Assembly: GCA_032622095.1 (NCBI GenBank)
Contig: CP136066.1
Span: 90,293,319 to 90,357,318 of the forward strand
Direction of reading: 5' to 3'
DNA: 64,000 nt
Source: Siphonodentalium dalli
Taxonomy: Eukaryota; Mollusca; Scaphopoda; Gadilida; Siphonodentaliidae
Positions 1 to 9,064 of the stretch are shown piece after piece (within the stretch, counting starts at the first letter, position 1; each line of letters begins with the position of its first letter). The notes below the pieces were generated by a model. The model had not been told where the DNA came from, made no database searches, and worked only from the letters and a program-made list of their open reading frames with translations. The position numbers were made by a program, and so were the translations under genes.

Positions 1-190
1 CTTTACTTTAGCATAAATGCATTAGGCATAATCGTAACTGCATTACGCTTAAGCATAATGTATTATACTTAAGTATAATGGAAATCAAAATTATGCTTAA
101 GCATTGCGCATTATGCTTAAAATTTATGCTTAAGCATAATGAATTACACTTAAGCGTAATTAGCTATTAAATGTGAATGTGGCCTCCCAT
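1..190. repeat. Partial inverted-repeat element with TTAAGC palindromes
   Basis: The first 165 bases consist of repeated short palindromes of the type TTACGCTTAAGCGTAA and its variants with GCATAA, each centred on CTTAAG. The stretch ends in TATTAAATGTGAATGTGGCC and then TCCCAT at 190. A complete copy of the same element lies at 34135-34640, where the same end forms a terminal inverted repeat. This copy is cut by the left edge of the window, so only its right part is visible. Confidence 0.6.
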
Positions 191-976
191 ATGCGTACCA
201 TTGTTGTTTCCTACACTTTGCACCACACGTTTGGTTGTTTCGCACCATATATTTGGCCATTTCTCACCACATGTTTCGTTACGTGATGACAGCCCGCCAA
301 TTAAGCACATTTCTTCTTTTTTTGGGAAAAAAAATAATAAATTGTGACAACAAAGTTCATGTTATTTAAAAAAAAACATCTTACCTCATACAACGACTTC
401 AGGCTCAGCGACTTCAGGCTCACCATCACCCACTCACGGTGACTCGCGGGTCAGAATACAATTCTAGGAGGGTAGTGACCAGTGATCGAGAGGATATGCT
501 TTAACTTTCCATCTATGAATTCCTTTTCATAATGGTCACTGTCACTCCCTTTTGTTCAGTTGGGTACCCAGCTTATTTAATTTTTCTGTTGGGTACGCAG
601 CTTTTGTAGAATTTACATTTGGGTACCCAGCTTTATGAAATCTCACATACAGCGTGATTTAAATGCCCATTAGCGGAAACGCCATGATTTGAAGTGTTTT
701 CCAATTGAATAAATGTTCGCTATAATTATATTACCCAATTACTCGATTACACATGTAAGAACCACTCATGATTACCAATGACCCAATGAAGAATATTGAT
801 AATAACGCTACTGAATTTACGATTTGTGAGGACAGCCATCAACCGCACTCCATCTTTTAGATTTGTTTTATCGATATTGAGTTTCTTGTCGAATGAAGTG
901 TGCACCAACAGGGCAAGAGGTTCAATACCATCCACCCGCGGTGAGAGGAAAGACGTTCTTGTCGTTGTTGAATATA
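191..976. other. Non-coding stretch with short tandem repeats
   Basis: No gene is recognised. About 213-275 holds three loose copies of a 25-base motif (GCACCACACGTTTGG-like). About 557-637 holds three copies of TTGGGTACCCAGCTT spaced by roughly 40 bases, each palindromic around GGTACC. If exon 1 (from 977) is a true first exon, its promoter should lie here, but no convincing TATA box or initiator was seen. Confidence 0.4.
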
Positions 977-1070
977 ATGGATACCATGTCTCTGTTAATG
1001 TGTGGACTAGTGTTCTTTTTGACAATCCGTCTATCAACTGCTTCGTGCGACAATGCAACGATATGTCTCG
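977..1070 (+). CDS. Candidate exon 1 of ionotropic glutamate receptor (signal peptide)
   Basis: An ATG at 977 opens 31 codons that run into a good donor, CTCG|GTAAGT, at 1071 in phase 1. The peptide starts MDTMSLLMCGLVFFLTIRLS and continues TASCDNATICL: a short polar start, a hydrophobic core and a small-residue cleavage region, as in a signal peptide. Exon 2 at 31127 begins with a phase-1 acceptor, so the join would read CLGILIEDTPDTDAESVF. iGluRs begin with a signal peptide directly before the amino-terminal domain. A decayed exon 2 copy at 7431 lies between the two, so exon 1 may instead belong to a broken upstream paralogue. The link across 30 kb is inference; the signal peptide and donor are seen directly. 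Confidence 0.5.
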
Positions 1071-1330
1071 GTAAGTTAAGTTAAAGTGATATGAAACACT
1101 CTGGTAAAGGGTGATCAAATAAAATTGAGAATAATCTTGCTCAAAGTAGTTATATTTTACGGATATTAATCCAAATTGACAACACATATCGTCAATCTTA
1201 TATATTAATTAAATGCAATGACTCTCAATGGCGAAATCATGTGTGTTAGTTAATCGTCGATAGTTGCGTCCCGAATGGAGATGTAAATGTTTACAATTGA
1301 GCATAGTTCAGACAATGTTTTCTATGGAGT
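1071..1330 (+). repeat. Dispersed repeat, copy 1
   Basis: Starting at the exon 1 donor, this stretch shares long segments with 1645-1850 on the same strand and with about 57215-57450 in reverse. Shared motifs include AATAATCTTGCTCAAAGTAG, AATGACTCTCAATGGCGAAA and TTAAAGTGATATGAAACACT. It appears non-coding. The third copy ends immediately before the acceptor of exon 8, so the family sits beside splice sites at both ends of the receptor gene. Confidence 0.6.
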
Positions 1331-1644
1331 GGTATGGTCGATTTCTTTTGGGAATTTTGGCGAACTTAGTAAAATGCTGCATTCTCCAGGTTGGCATGGC
1401 GTCTGATTACTAACTTATCAATTTCATGGACCCGAACAAGACCATAATATGTCTTTAAACGAACATGCTTCATTGCAGATTTGTTGTGCATTTATTGTGC
1501 ATTGCGTGTGAGAAAATTATGGTCAAACGCTAAATGTGGTCGATGGTTTCTAATTGTTTTATTTGTTAAAGATACTTGACAAAAAAGCTGTGAACTTTTC
1601 AGTGTATGTGTTGTCCGAATTGACATCAACTTAGTGAACATTTC

Positions 1645-1850
1645 CTAAGTTAAAGTGATGTGAAACACTCAGGTAGGGTGAACGGATAGAAATGTAGAAT
1701 AATCTTGCTCAAAGTAGTTATTTTTACGAATATAAATCCAAATTACATCACACACCGTCATTCTTATATATCAATTAAATTCAATGACTCTCGATGGCGA
1801 AATCATGTGCGCTGGATTTCGTTCAGATTTTCGGCGATGTCAGTAGAATT
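1645..1850 (+). repeat. Dispersed repeat, copy 2
   Basis: Second copy of the repeat at 1071-1330, in the same orientation and about 570 bases downstream. It carries the same TTAAAGTGATGTGAAACACT start, AATAATCTTGCTCAAAGTAG core and AATGACTCTCGATGGCGAAA segment. No coding potential is evident. Confidence 0.6.
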
Positions 1851-2029
1851 CTACATTCTCCCAGCTGGCACAGCGCCTGATTACTATCTTATCAGTTCCG
1901 TGCACCCATTATCCTGCATCCGAATATAACGAAAGTTTCAATACCACAGTAGCTCATTGATAATGCCATATAGTCAATAGAGCGATAATGTTTGCGGAAA
2001 GTTCAAATGTTTAAGTACTACCAGAGGTC

Positions 2030-2590
2030 AACTCGAAGAGCCATATGGAGTATGGGATCAATTTGATGAAATTTCTGGTGCAGCAGGTAACTAAGTATTT
2101 AGTCATGCAAATAATAAAAGCGAAGATGGCTACCGCAGCCATGTTTTTGATGGAAAAATCATACAAATTCGATATTTCCCATCTAGAGGTGATAATAAAC
2201 ATACCTGTATTATTATATTCATTCAAAAACATTTGTCCGATAAATGCGAGTTGCAGAGTGTGATATGGATTTAAATTTAAAATCAAAGATGGCTGCTGCT
2301 GGCCATGTTTTCAACGAATTTTGACAAAATCAATGTCATCTGGAGGTCACAATGTTAATCCATATGCAGTTTAGTGACTATCGGAGGATGGATATGACCT
2401 GTAGGGTGTGTCAAAGGATTTAATCATGCAAACAATAAAATCCAAGACGACTGTCGGTGGCCATGATTTCATCGAAAATCTTTCAAATTAAATAACTCCC
2501 ATCTAGAGGTGATCCCAGACATGCCTTCAAAACAATTCACTTTTAATTGTGGGCTCCAGTGTGTGCCGATGGATTCCAATGTGAAATCTG
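2030..2590 (+). repeat. Diverged tandem repeat, about 150-175 bp period
   Basis: Three diverged copies start near 2103, 2280 and 2425. Each has CATGCAAAYAATAAAA or a relative, a GATGGCTGC/GGCCATG motif and CCATCTAGAGGTGAT (TCATCTGGAGGTCAC in the middle copy). A further related block is at about 6430-6660 (GGCCATCTAGAGGTCACTCC). The function is unknown. Confidence 0.5.
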
Positions 2591-3339
2591 ATCTGATCTT
2601 ATATTTTATTCTCAATCTTTAAAAAAATATATTTTTATTGAGGAAATATATATATCACAAAAAGATGAGACAGCCAGACATACGTAAAGCACAAGCATTA
2701 GAATAACGATACACTGAGACATATTATATTCTTGCACTCACGTTTGTATTCTCCCAGTGAATTTCACTTGGGCTACTCTCTCACTGGCGACATTAATAAA
2801 AGCATGCATGAATCATATATTTTTTGTTAAGAGATAAATATAAAGTTGTTATTCTGTTGGTCATTTTGGTAACACAACATTCGCGCTCTCAATGAAGAGT
2901 GTCATGTTATTCAGTTATATAAAGACTTCAGTTTGGCGCAGACAAGTTCGTGCTCGGCTTTGTGGTGACCGAGTTAAGAAACGATTAATGTGAGAGATTG
3001 CTCGGGTTCCAGGCTCTGTGAATATAATCGTGTTCTTCGGGATTTATACACGTATAGAGTTAGTATTGTTGCGGGATATATCGGCTAGTCAGTCAGTTTT
3101 ATCATTAATTACATTTTTCTAAGGGTATAGCCATCGCATGTTGTACTTATTACATTTTCATATTTGAATTTCAACTCAGCGAGAAATGTCTTTATTGAGA
3201 GTTGAATCGGGTCACATTTAGTCCTATAATTATATTGCTTTAGCACAAGTATAAAGTAATTAATGATAGAATTCACTTGACAATGATTAACGCCAAACAG
3301 CATACATGGTTTGGTAATATATATATAGACACTTTATTT
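2591..3339. other. AT-rich non-coding stretch
   Basis: No gene recognised. A TTATATAAAG motif lies at about 2915, followed by a moderately GC-richer stretch (2930-3060), which could be a promoter or the remnant of a transposon terminus. No paired repeat was seen to support an LTR. Confidence 0.3.
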
Positions 3340-3800
3340 ATTTTAAACCAAGACTGAAGTTCGGTTATGAACCGATTTGTGTGTGGGCAGTCCCAGAAAA
3401 TGTGAGATATATATGTTTTGTTGAGTATTTTCGCATCGATTACATAGATCATCAGCTCTTATGCCTGCTATTTTCAGAAATTTGTTCTTCCAGATGATTC
3501 TCGTATTAATTCTATGTTGTAGCCATTGGAGTTTCGTGTCAGGCGTGGTAGTAAATGGATTGCGAAATATATTGCCCCATGATTGGGAGTCGTCTTTTAT
3601 TTCCGAATTCAATTTTTACATGATTTTGGCACCCGATTCCCTATTGACAGGGATCGGTGAAAGAATTAACCGCCTTTCTGATACCTTAATAACGGGCTCA
3701 AAGTTTTGGTTGGGTAAGAACGAGAGGGTAATACTAGGAGGGGCTGATTTCGAGACTTTGAAAGGCTATATATATTGGGCGTTTTAGGCTAGCTGACACC
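3340..3800 (-). mobile_element. LINE 3' fragment (RT-linked zinc-binding domain)
   Basis: On the minus strand, reading down from about 3612, the translation includes TTPDTKLQWLQHRINTRI, then WKNKFLKIAG and CNRCENTQQNIYISH. This is the pattern of the zinc-binding domain (zf-RVT) at the C-terminus of non-LTR retrotransposon polymerases, with CxxC followed by H and C. A frameshift follows the CxxC pair: the continuation HIFWDCPHTNRF is in another frame. Upstream in the same orientation there are only broken pieces. It is therefore a short, dead, 5'-truncated LINE copy. The element clade cannot be told. Confidence 0.65.
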
Positions 3801-4002
3801 ATAGCAGATGCGATACCGGTGCTTTACCGGACGGCGCTGGGATTGTAAACTGAGAAGTACCGGGCAGGCGAGTTCAGACGGTTGCCACACTAGTAGAGAC
3901 GGATAGACAAATTACAACTGGTGTATCAGCGCTCCTGTCTGCATCCGTGTGGGATGCATTCGGACCTGACCCTCCTGCATGCATCTCCACATCGTGTTCA
4001 GT

Positions 4003-4270
4003 GAAGGTAGAGCCGGGCGTAATGTCGCAAGAGCTATACTCGACCTTCACCTCAGAATTTGCAGTCACGTTATATTCAACTAATGAACGGGTCTTTTACT
4101 GGTGGTTTCTAGAACACCAATGTGGGTGGAACATCTTGATATATAAGTCAAATTGCACATGCGGGTGGAATGGAGTCGATTTGAGATTATAGATGCACGC
4201 CCTACGAGTATACCATTTATTGAGGTCAAGGACGAGTATAGCTCTTGCGACATTACCCCGCTACCTTCAG
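4003..4270. repeat. Foldback (inverted repeat arms around 160 bp)
   Basis: The segment near 4010-4057 (GGGCGTAATGTCGCAAGAGC then TATACTCGACCTTCACCTC) returns in reverse at about 4222-4266 (GAGGTCAAGGACGAGTATAG then CTCTTGCGACATTACCCCGC). The arms are 40-45 bases with a few mismatches. Small open frames across it on both strands are a consequence of the symmetry. It is probably a miniature element. Confidence 0.5.
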
Positions 4271-4369
4271 GGAAGGCCAGCTCTGTGTTATTGGTTGAGG
4301 AAAATAGCCAGATGTCTCTCCCCTGAATTCTGTCATCTGCGCGTGCAAGACATTTTTTCAAATTGATAC

Positions 4370-5095
4370 GATAACTTTTGTTCTATTTCAAATATTTCTC
4401 AGCTCTATCATATCTCTATCAGGTGGAAGAAGCTTATTTACTGACATTCGCTCTGTCATGGTCTGATTTGGGGTTGAAAATGGTCAATTTGAGTAAACAA
4501 AAGGGTAAAATTTAGCGTTTTGTGTCTGCAGACCAAGTGGCATAACTCATGACAAATTATACAAAGAAGCTACGGTACAGACATATGATTATACCTAAAA
4601 TTTATGTCGAAATTAAAACATGCTTGATGGGACCTATGTCAAATATAATGGCTCAGCATTTATTTGAATTACAGTACCCCCTCCCAGGTTGGCCAAAATT
4701 GCTGGAAATCGTGTATTGCTACCCATGCAATTGACACAGCTCATCGGACACTCTATTGAAACTGTTAATGAGATGATCAACGGTTTGTCCCAAATCTGAT
4801 TGTTTGTGTACAACACTGTCTACACTGTACGCGTTTTGATCAGTACTGATTGTAACCTTTTGTAATTCATTACCCATGTGTGTCATCATGGAATCTACAT
4901 TCTGTAGTTATGCTATTTTTCTTTAAGGTCAAACCTGATCCAATTTTAATTTGGAAACTTTGGGCTACATGTCGAGACGAACCAGCCCTTTTCGCTAACT
5001 GTGTTATCATGACACGCACTCTTAACAGAACGACATATGCTAATGCATCTATATGTAACCATTGCACACTAAATTATTCGAATCAATTGTGTCAT
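4370..5095. other. Non-coding stretch, nothing recognised
   Basis: AT-rich sequence with short open frames on both strands but no recognisable domain, RNA gene or repeat structure. Confidence 0.3.
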
Positions 5096-5099
5096 ATGT

Positions 5100-5548
5100 G
5101 ACTGGCCATACCAAATCCAGTCGTAAGTCGGGATTTGTTACCCTGTGCCAATGCATTCTCTTATATATGCGAGTCGACAATAGGTCGCCTCGCATATATA
5201 AGAGAATGCATTGGCCTAACAATTTTTTATCATTTTTTTTAAATAAATGTTTCTTACAATTTTTAGGACATAAAATAAAATACATCCATTACCCTGCAGG
5301 GAGCCCCACACATATATAGAAGCATATAGAAGAGTGTCGTCTGCTCATGTTTGTCTGGGGCGCTGTATGGGTGAAATTATAAAATTGTTAAAGAATACAA
5401 GAACAAATTATTAAAATTGTAAAAAATTGTTAGGCCAATGCATTCTCTTATATATGCGAGGCGACCTATGGTCGACTCGCATATATAAGATAATGCATTG
5501 GCATAGGGTAAAATCCCAACTTATACGACTGGATTTGATATACCAGTG
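5100..5548. mobile_element. Foldback MITE with nested hairpins (CCAATGCATTCTC family)
   Basis: Arms at 5100-5230 and 5418-5548 are reverse complements with few differences (CCAAATCCAGTCGTAAGT versus ACTTATACGACTGGATTTG). Inside each arm is a second, near-perfect hairpin built from GCCAATGCATTCTCTTATAT and its complement around a GCGAGTCGAC/GTCGCCTCGC loop. The same hairpin occurs at 28040-28245 and 51545-51690. No transposase is encoded, so this is a non-autonomous element of unknown superfamily. Confidence 0.65.
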
Positions 5549-6429
5549 TTCAACTTCTTAGAAGTAATGTCGGAAGTAATCCTCTTAGCATATTACTTTG
5601 GTGGATGCATCAGTGCAGAAATTCACCTCATCTGCGACGAGAAGCAATTATTCGTACAATGCGTCCGCTTCATTTGCGAATTATGCGCGACCTGAACAAT
5701 ACACACATATTTATAGACGTCCTAAACATCTTGTCTTGCAGTATTTATTCCCACAATATATCTATAGTGATATGTGAACTATTCTTCGGTCTTCAGTATG
5801 GTGAATGGAAAGTCAACTGACCACCCCTGATATTTTGATTATAACATAAGGAACTATAGATCGGCCAGTCCGCATCAATTTATTGCTCGCTTTCCGTTTG
5901 TTTATGTCGGTTTTGCTCTCAATCAGTGAATAATCGTTCTAAATATCACGCACAAATGTTCGATATACACTATGTTGGCAATATATATGTGGTCGTTGGC
6001 GATCAATATTCGTCGATTATAGCGGATTTTATAACATAAATATCATGAGACGGAGATTGAGAAAAATCCAACCAAAAATAGTATATATATAGTTTATTGC
6101 CATGTCATAAATTAACATGAACAGGTAAAACAAAGAACATAATTATCCCATCACGCGCATCATCACAACACAAGTATGAATTCGTCATATGTTTGATACT
6201 GTTATATACCTATAACATTTATAACTTTATGAATACATCGCACTGATGTCAGCCCCTCAGTGAGTAGAGTGGAGAATATACGATCTCCCTCGTTTGTCAT
6301 AGGAGACACGGGCAGCACGATGTATGTTTGGTCATACGTGGACATAATTATGTCATTATTCATCTGACAAATACAAACAAGACCAAACTGTTGTCGAACT
6401 TGTAGGCTAAACATTCATACAAATTGCAA
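5549..6429. other. Non-coding stretch, nothing recognised
   Basis: AT-rich sequence with short open frames but no recognised family, RNA gene or clear repeat. It is followed at about 6430-6660 by a block related to the diverged repeat at 2030-2590. Confidence 0.3.
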
Positions 6430-6916
6430 TCTAGTAACTACTCACGGTGAGTATTCCGTTGTCAAAAGTTCCTTGAATGCCCATTGAGGAATATACAAAC
6501 TCGTTTAGGATGCTCATATTCTCAGTACCAGGCCATCTAGAGGTCACTCCGAGGATACATATGAAGTTTTGTGTCGATCGGATGAGGGGCGTGGCCTGTA
6601 CATGTACGATGTAACAAATTATTTTGTCATGCAACGAGTAAATCCAAGACTTTGTAAAGTTGAGATAAAAATGTTAGCAAGCTGGTAAATACAAACTAGT
6701 AACTCAAAATGGCCGCAGTACAACGGTTTTTTAATCGATTATACGAATTCTGCAATTTCTTGGTATAAATGACAATGTATTTTGAGGCACCCAAATTACA
6801 TTTGAAGCAAGTTTTTCACCAACGTCAATATAAACTGCTATGGATAATAGCGGCAAAGATGCATGGTCGCGAGCCGTGGCTATACGCGACATCCGAAAGA
6901 AATATACACTGTAGAA

Positions 6917-7358
6917 AACATAAGTAATTATTTGCACGCGTTTTCGCAGTACCGTAATTCGAGGCGGAGAAATAGAAAATATGCCGGAAGAATGAGTCGA
7001 ATTATGTTATTTTCTCGAAAAATAACAAGCGAAAGTTGCTTCCCTGGTATCCGTGGTAGGATACGCTCTATTGTTATTGAACACTGAACATACTAATTTA
7101 GCGCAAACGAGTAGCCATGTTTTTTCTTTCAAACAGCTATTCTTCGGTGTCTGAGCATAAACTTACACCGAACATGGCCCCTATACTACCTTCAGTTTTC
7201 ATAGATGACGCATATATGTTGACATATGCATGGCTTTGTTGTTATAACTGTATAAAATCGTTTTCCAATAACCGGGTGTTGTCGCCGACTGTATCGGCAG
7301 TATAAAACTCAGACTAGAATTTCAGTACTACGAAAACGCGTACAAATAATTACTTCCG
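6917..7358. mobile_element. Foldback element with 40-bp inverted ends
   Basis: The left end near 6918-6957 (AAGTAATTATTTGCACGCG, TTTTCGCAGTAC) is the reverse complement of the right end near 7320-7358 (AGTACTACGAAAACGCG, TACAAATAATTACTT). The interior of about 360 bases has no recognised coding content. It is probably a MITE; target duplication is not clear. Confidence 0.5.
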
Positions 7359-7394
7359 TAAATCCACAGTGGATATAAATTCCAATCTAATCAA

Positions 7395-7471
7395 TGGACT
7401 CCTGTCACATGATGTTATTTATTTTGTTAGGAATCTTGATTGAGGACACCAATCGCAGCCATGGTAATGAG
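7395..7471 (+). pseudogene. Decayed partial copy of iGluR exon 2
   Basis: The run TTATTTATTTTGTTAG followed by GAATCTTGATTGAGGACAC matches the acceptor and first codons (ILIEDT) of exon 2 at 31127, including about 35 bases of upstream intron (GACTCC, GTCAC, then the polypyrimidine stretch). After GAGGACACC the similarity stops; the frame reads NRSHGNE and then a possible donor of the wrong phase (GAG|GTAATG). The usual 49-codon exon is reduced to about 13 codons. This looks like the edge of a partial gene duplication. It lies between candidate exon 1 and exon 2. Confidence 0.6.
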
Positions 7472-7823
7472 GTAATGTGCATACAAAGAGTTCCATTTTT
7501 CAGATAGATTTGTTGAGGGATAAAGGGGCTAACACCATAATATGATTAACAAAAAATATAAACGATCACATATTACAATTTTTCAACATGAACTCTCAGT
7601 GGCGAAGCGATTTTAACTCATCTAGCACCGAATCGCTTTTAGTTTTAACGCGGATGGATATGAGTGAGATATCGATATCTCACTAGACGGATAACTGTTT
7701 TTATCTGATGCAAAAATTATACTATTTGACAGCTTAGCATATAATAAAAATCCCCATCTAATCAATGGAGAAAGATTAAACGCATTAATACCGCCACTGT
7801 TATAAGTATAATATTGCACTTAA

Positions 7824-8292
7824 AGGTACTCAACCCGTAAAGAGGGTCCCCATCTCAACAGATTCCAACAACAACAATCCGATCGGAGGGTCCTATATTA
7901 CTATTTCTTTGGCTTTGGGGGTAAAAAATATTTGATTCGAGTCGAGGAACCCATCAAACAAAGCTCAGAGTTATTAGATATTGATTTTTGAAATTTGTTA
8001 TAAACTCGAGATGCGTACTACTAACTGCCGTAATCTGCTCTGGATGTGTTCTCCAAATCTATTCAAACAGACAAGGATGGATAACTCTAAAATCAAGTGG
8101 TAATTTTAACGTAATTTTGACTGAGTTCTGGGCCAGATAGTATTCCCGATAATGAAAAATAATAGATTTCTAAAATCGATATCTAACAAATCTGAGCTTT
8201 GATGGGTGACTTCCTCGACTCGAATCAAATATTTTTTACCCCCGAAGCCATTGAAATAGTAATTGAGAGGAGTTTTATCGGGTTGAGTACCT
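7824..8292. mobile_element. TTAA-flanked MITE, copy 1
   Basis: The sequence is flanked by TTAA at 7820-7823 and 8293-8296 and has inverted ends AGGTACTCAACCCG and CGGGTTGAGTACCT. Conserved internal blocks include GGCTTTGGGGGTAAAAAATA, TTTGATTCGAGTCGAGGAA and a near-palindromic arrangement of the two halves. A precise TTAA duplication is the hallmark of piggyBac-type insertion, so a non-autonomous piggyBac-like element is inferred. Other copies lie at 26637-27116, 37216-37550 and 51032-51453, with decayed pieces near 31320-31700 and 44620-44850. Confidence 0.75.
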
Positions 8293-8325
8293 TTAATTAC
8301 CACGCACTTTGTATATATACACATC

Positions 8326-8427
8326 ACACACCTCTTCGTAAAACGTGAATTCGTGTCATATTGAGGAACAAGAAAACCATAGTCAGAAATGGTAACGCCC
8401 TCAAGATAATATTATTAGCCATATATA
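8326..8427 (-). other. ATG-led hydrophobic leader shared with 52.83 kb
   Basis: On the minus strand an ATG near 8420 opens MANNIILRALPFLTMVFLFL, then NMTRIHVLRR, running into a possible donor AGAG|GTGTGT near 8334. The first roughly 55 bases are almost identical to 52827-52882 on the plus strand (MPNSIILRALPFLTMVLLST), which ends in the acceptor of iGluR exon 7. The hydrophobic peptide looks like a signal sequence. It could be a duplicated first exon of a paralogous receptor or a shared mobile-element fragment. No downstream exon was found. Confidence 0.3.
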
Positions 8428-9064
8428 GAATACTAGAAGGTGGACCCGACTTCGTCCGGGCTGTTTCACTTCTGCTTTTCGGCGAATTGCGCGATTTGAC
8501 CTTGAATTGTCCATTTTGAAGGTCAAGGTCAGATGGGGTCACAATTTGACCCGTCCAAAAAACACAGCCCGGACAAAAGTAACCGTCGAAATCCATCCGG
8601 TTTTACCCGATTTGACCTCGAATTGATCAGTTTGAAGGTCAAGGTCAGGTCGGGGTCACGACTCGACCCGTCCAAAACACTCAGTGGACAAAAGTAACCC
8701 TACGTATCAAATTTCGTCGAAATCCCATCAAAATTCGCGATTTGACCTTGAATTGACCCGATTTCAAGGTCAAGGTCACGTCGTACGGGCAAACGAATAG
8801 GCTTACGACACTCCCCATACGAAAGTAACGCCAGACACTAATTTTCATCGAAATCCCGTGATACTCGTGCGTTCGACCTTGAAATGACCCGATTTCAAGG
8901 TCAAGGTCACGTCGCACGGGTAAATTAATAGGCCCATGCCACTCCCCGGCCGAAAGTACCCCCACATACCAAGTTTCATCGAAATCGGCTGGGCCGTTTT
9001 CGAGTCCATCGCGAACAGACACACACACACACAGACAGACAGATTTCCCAAAATATATAATAGA
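8428..9064 (+). repeat. Repeat element with TCAAGGTCA motifs and CA/GACA tail
   Basis: The block starts CTAGAAGGTGGACCCGACTT with a CGTCCGGGC hairpin, then holds about four tandem copies of a segment of around 115-130 bases. Each copy has TTGACCTTGAATTGACC and, downstream, TTTGAAGGTCAAGGTCA or TTCAAGGTCAAGGTCA. It ends in AAGTTTCATCGAAATCGGCT, GTTTTCGAGTCCATCGCGA, a (CA)n/(GACA)n tract and AAAATATATAATAGA. That tail joins directly to the head of the array at 9067. Relatives occur at 23812-24010, 30285-30460 and 32490-32610. It resembles a non-autonomous element family with a microsatellite tail. Confidence 0.55.

Noticed and set aside
747-1187. 146-codon frame on the minus strand opposite candidate exon 1
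   Set aside because: It overlaps the exon and the dispersed repeat at 1071, has no recognised domain, and probably reflects chance.
2880-3080. LTR or promoter around TTATATAAAG
   Set aside because: No second LTR, primer-binding site or gag-pol sequence was found, and there is no gene immediately downstream.
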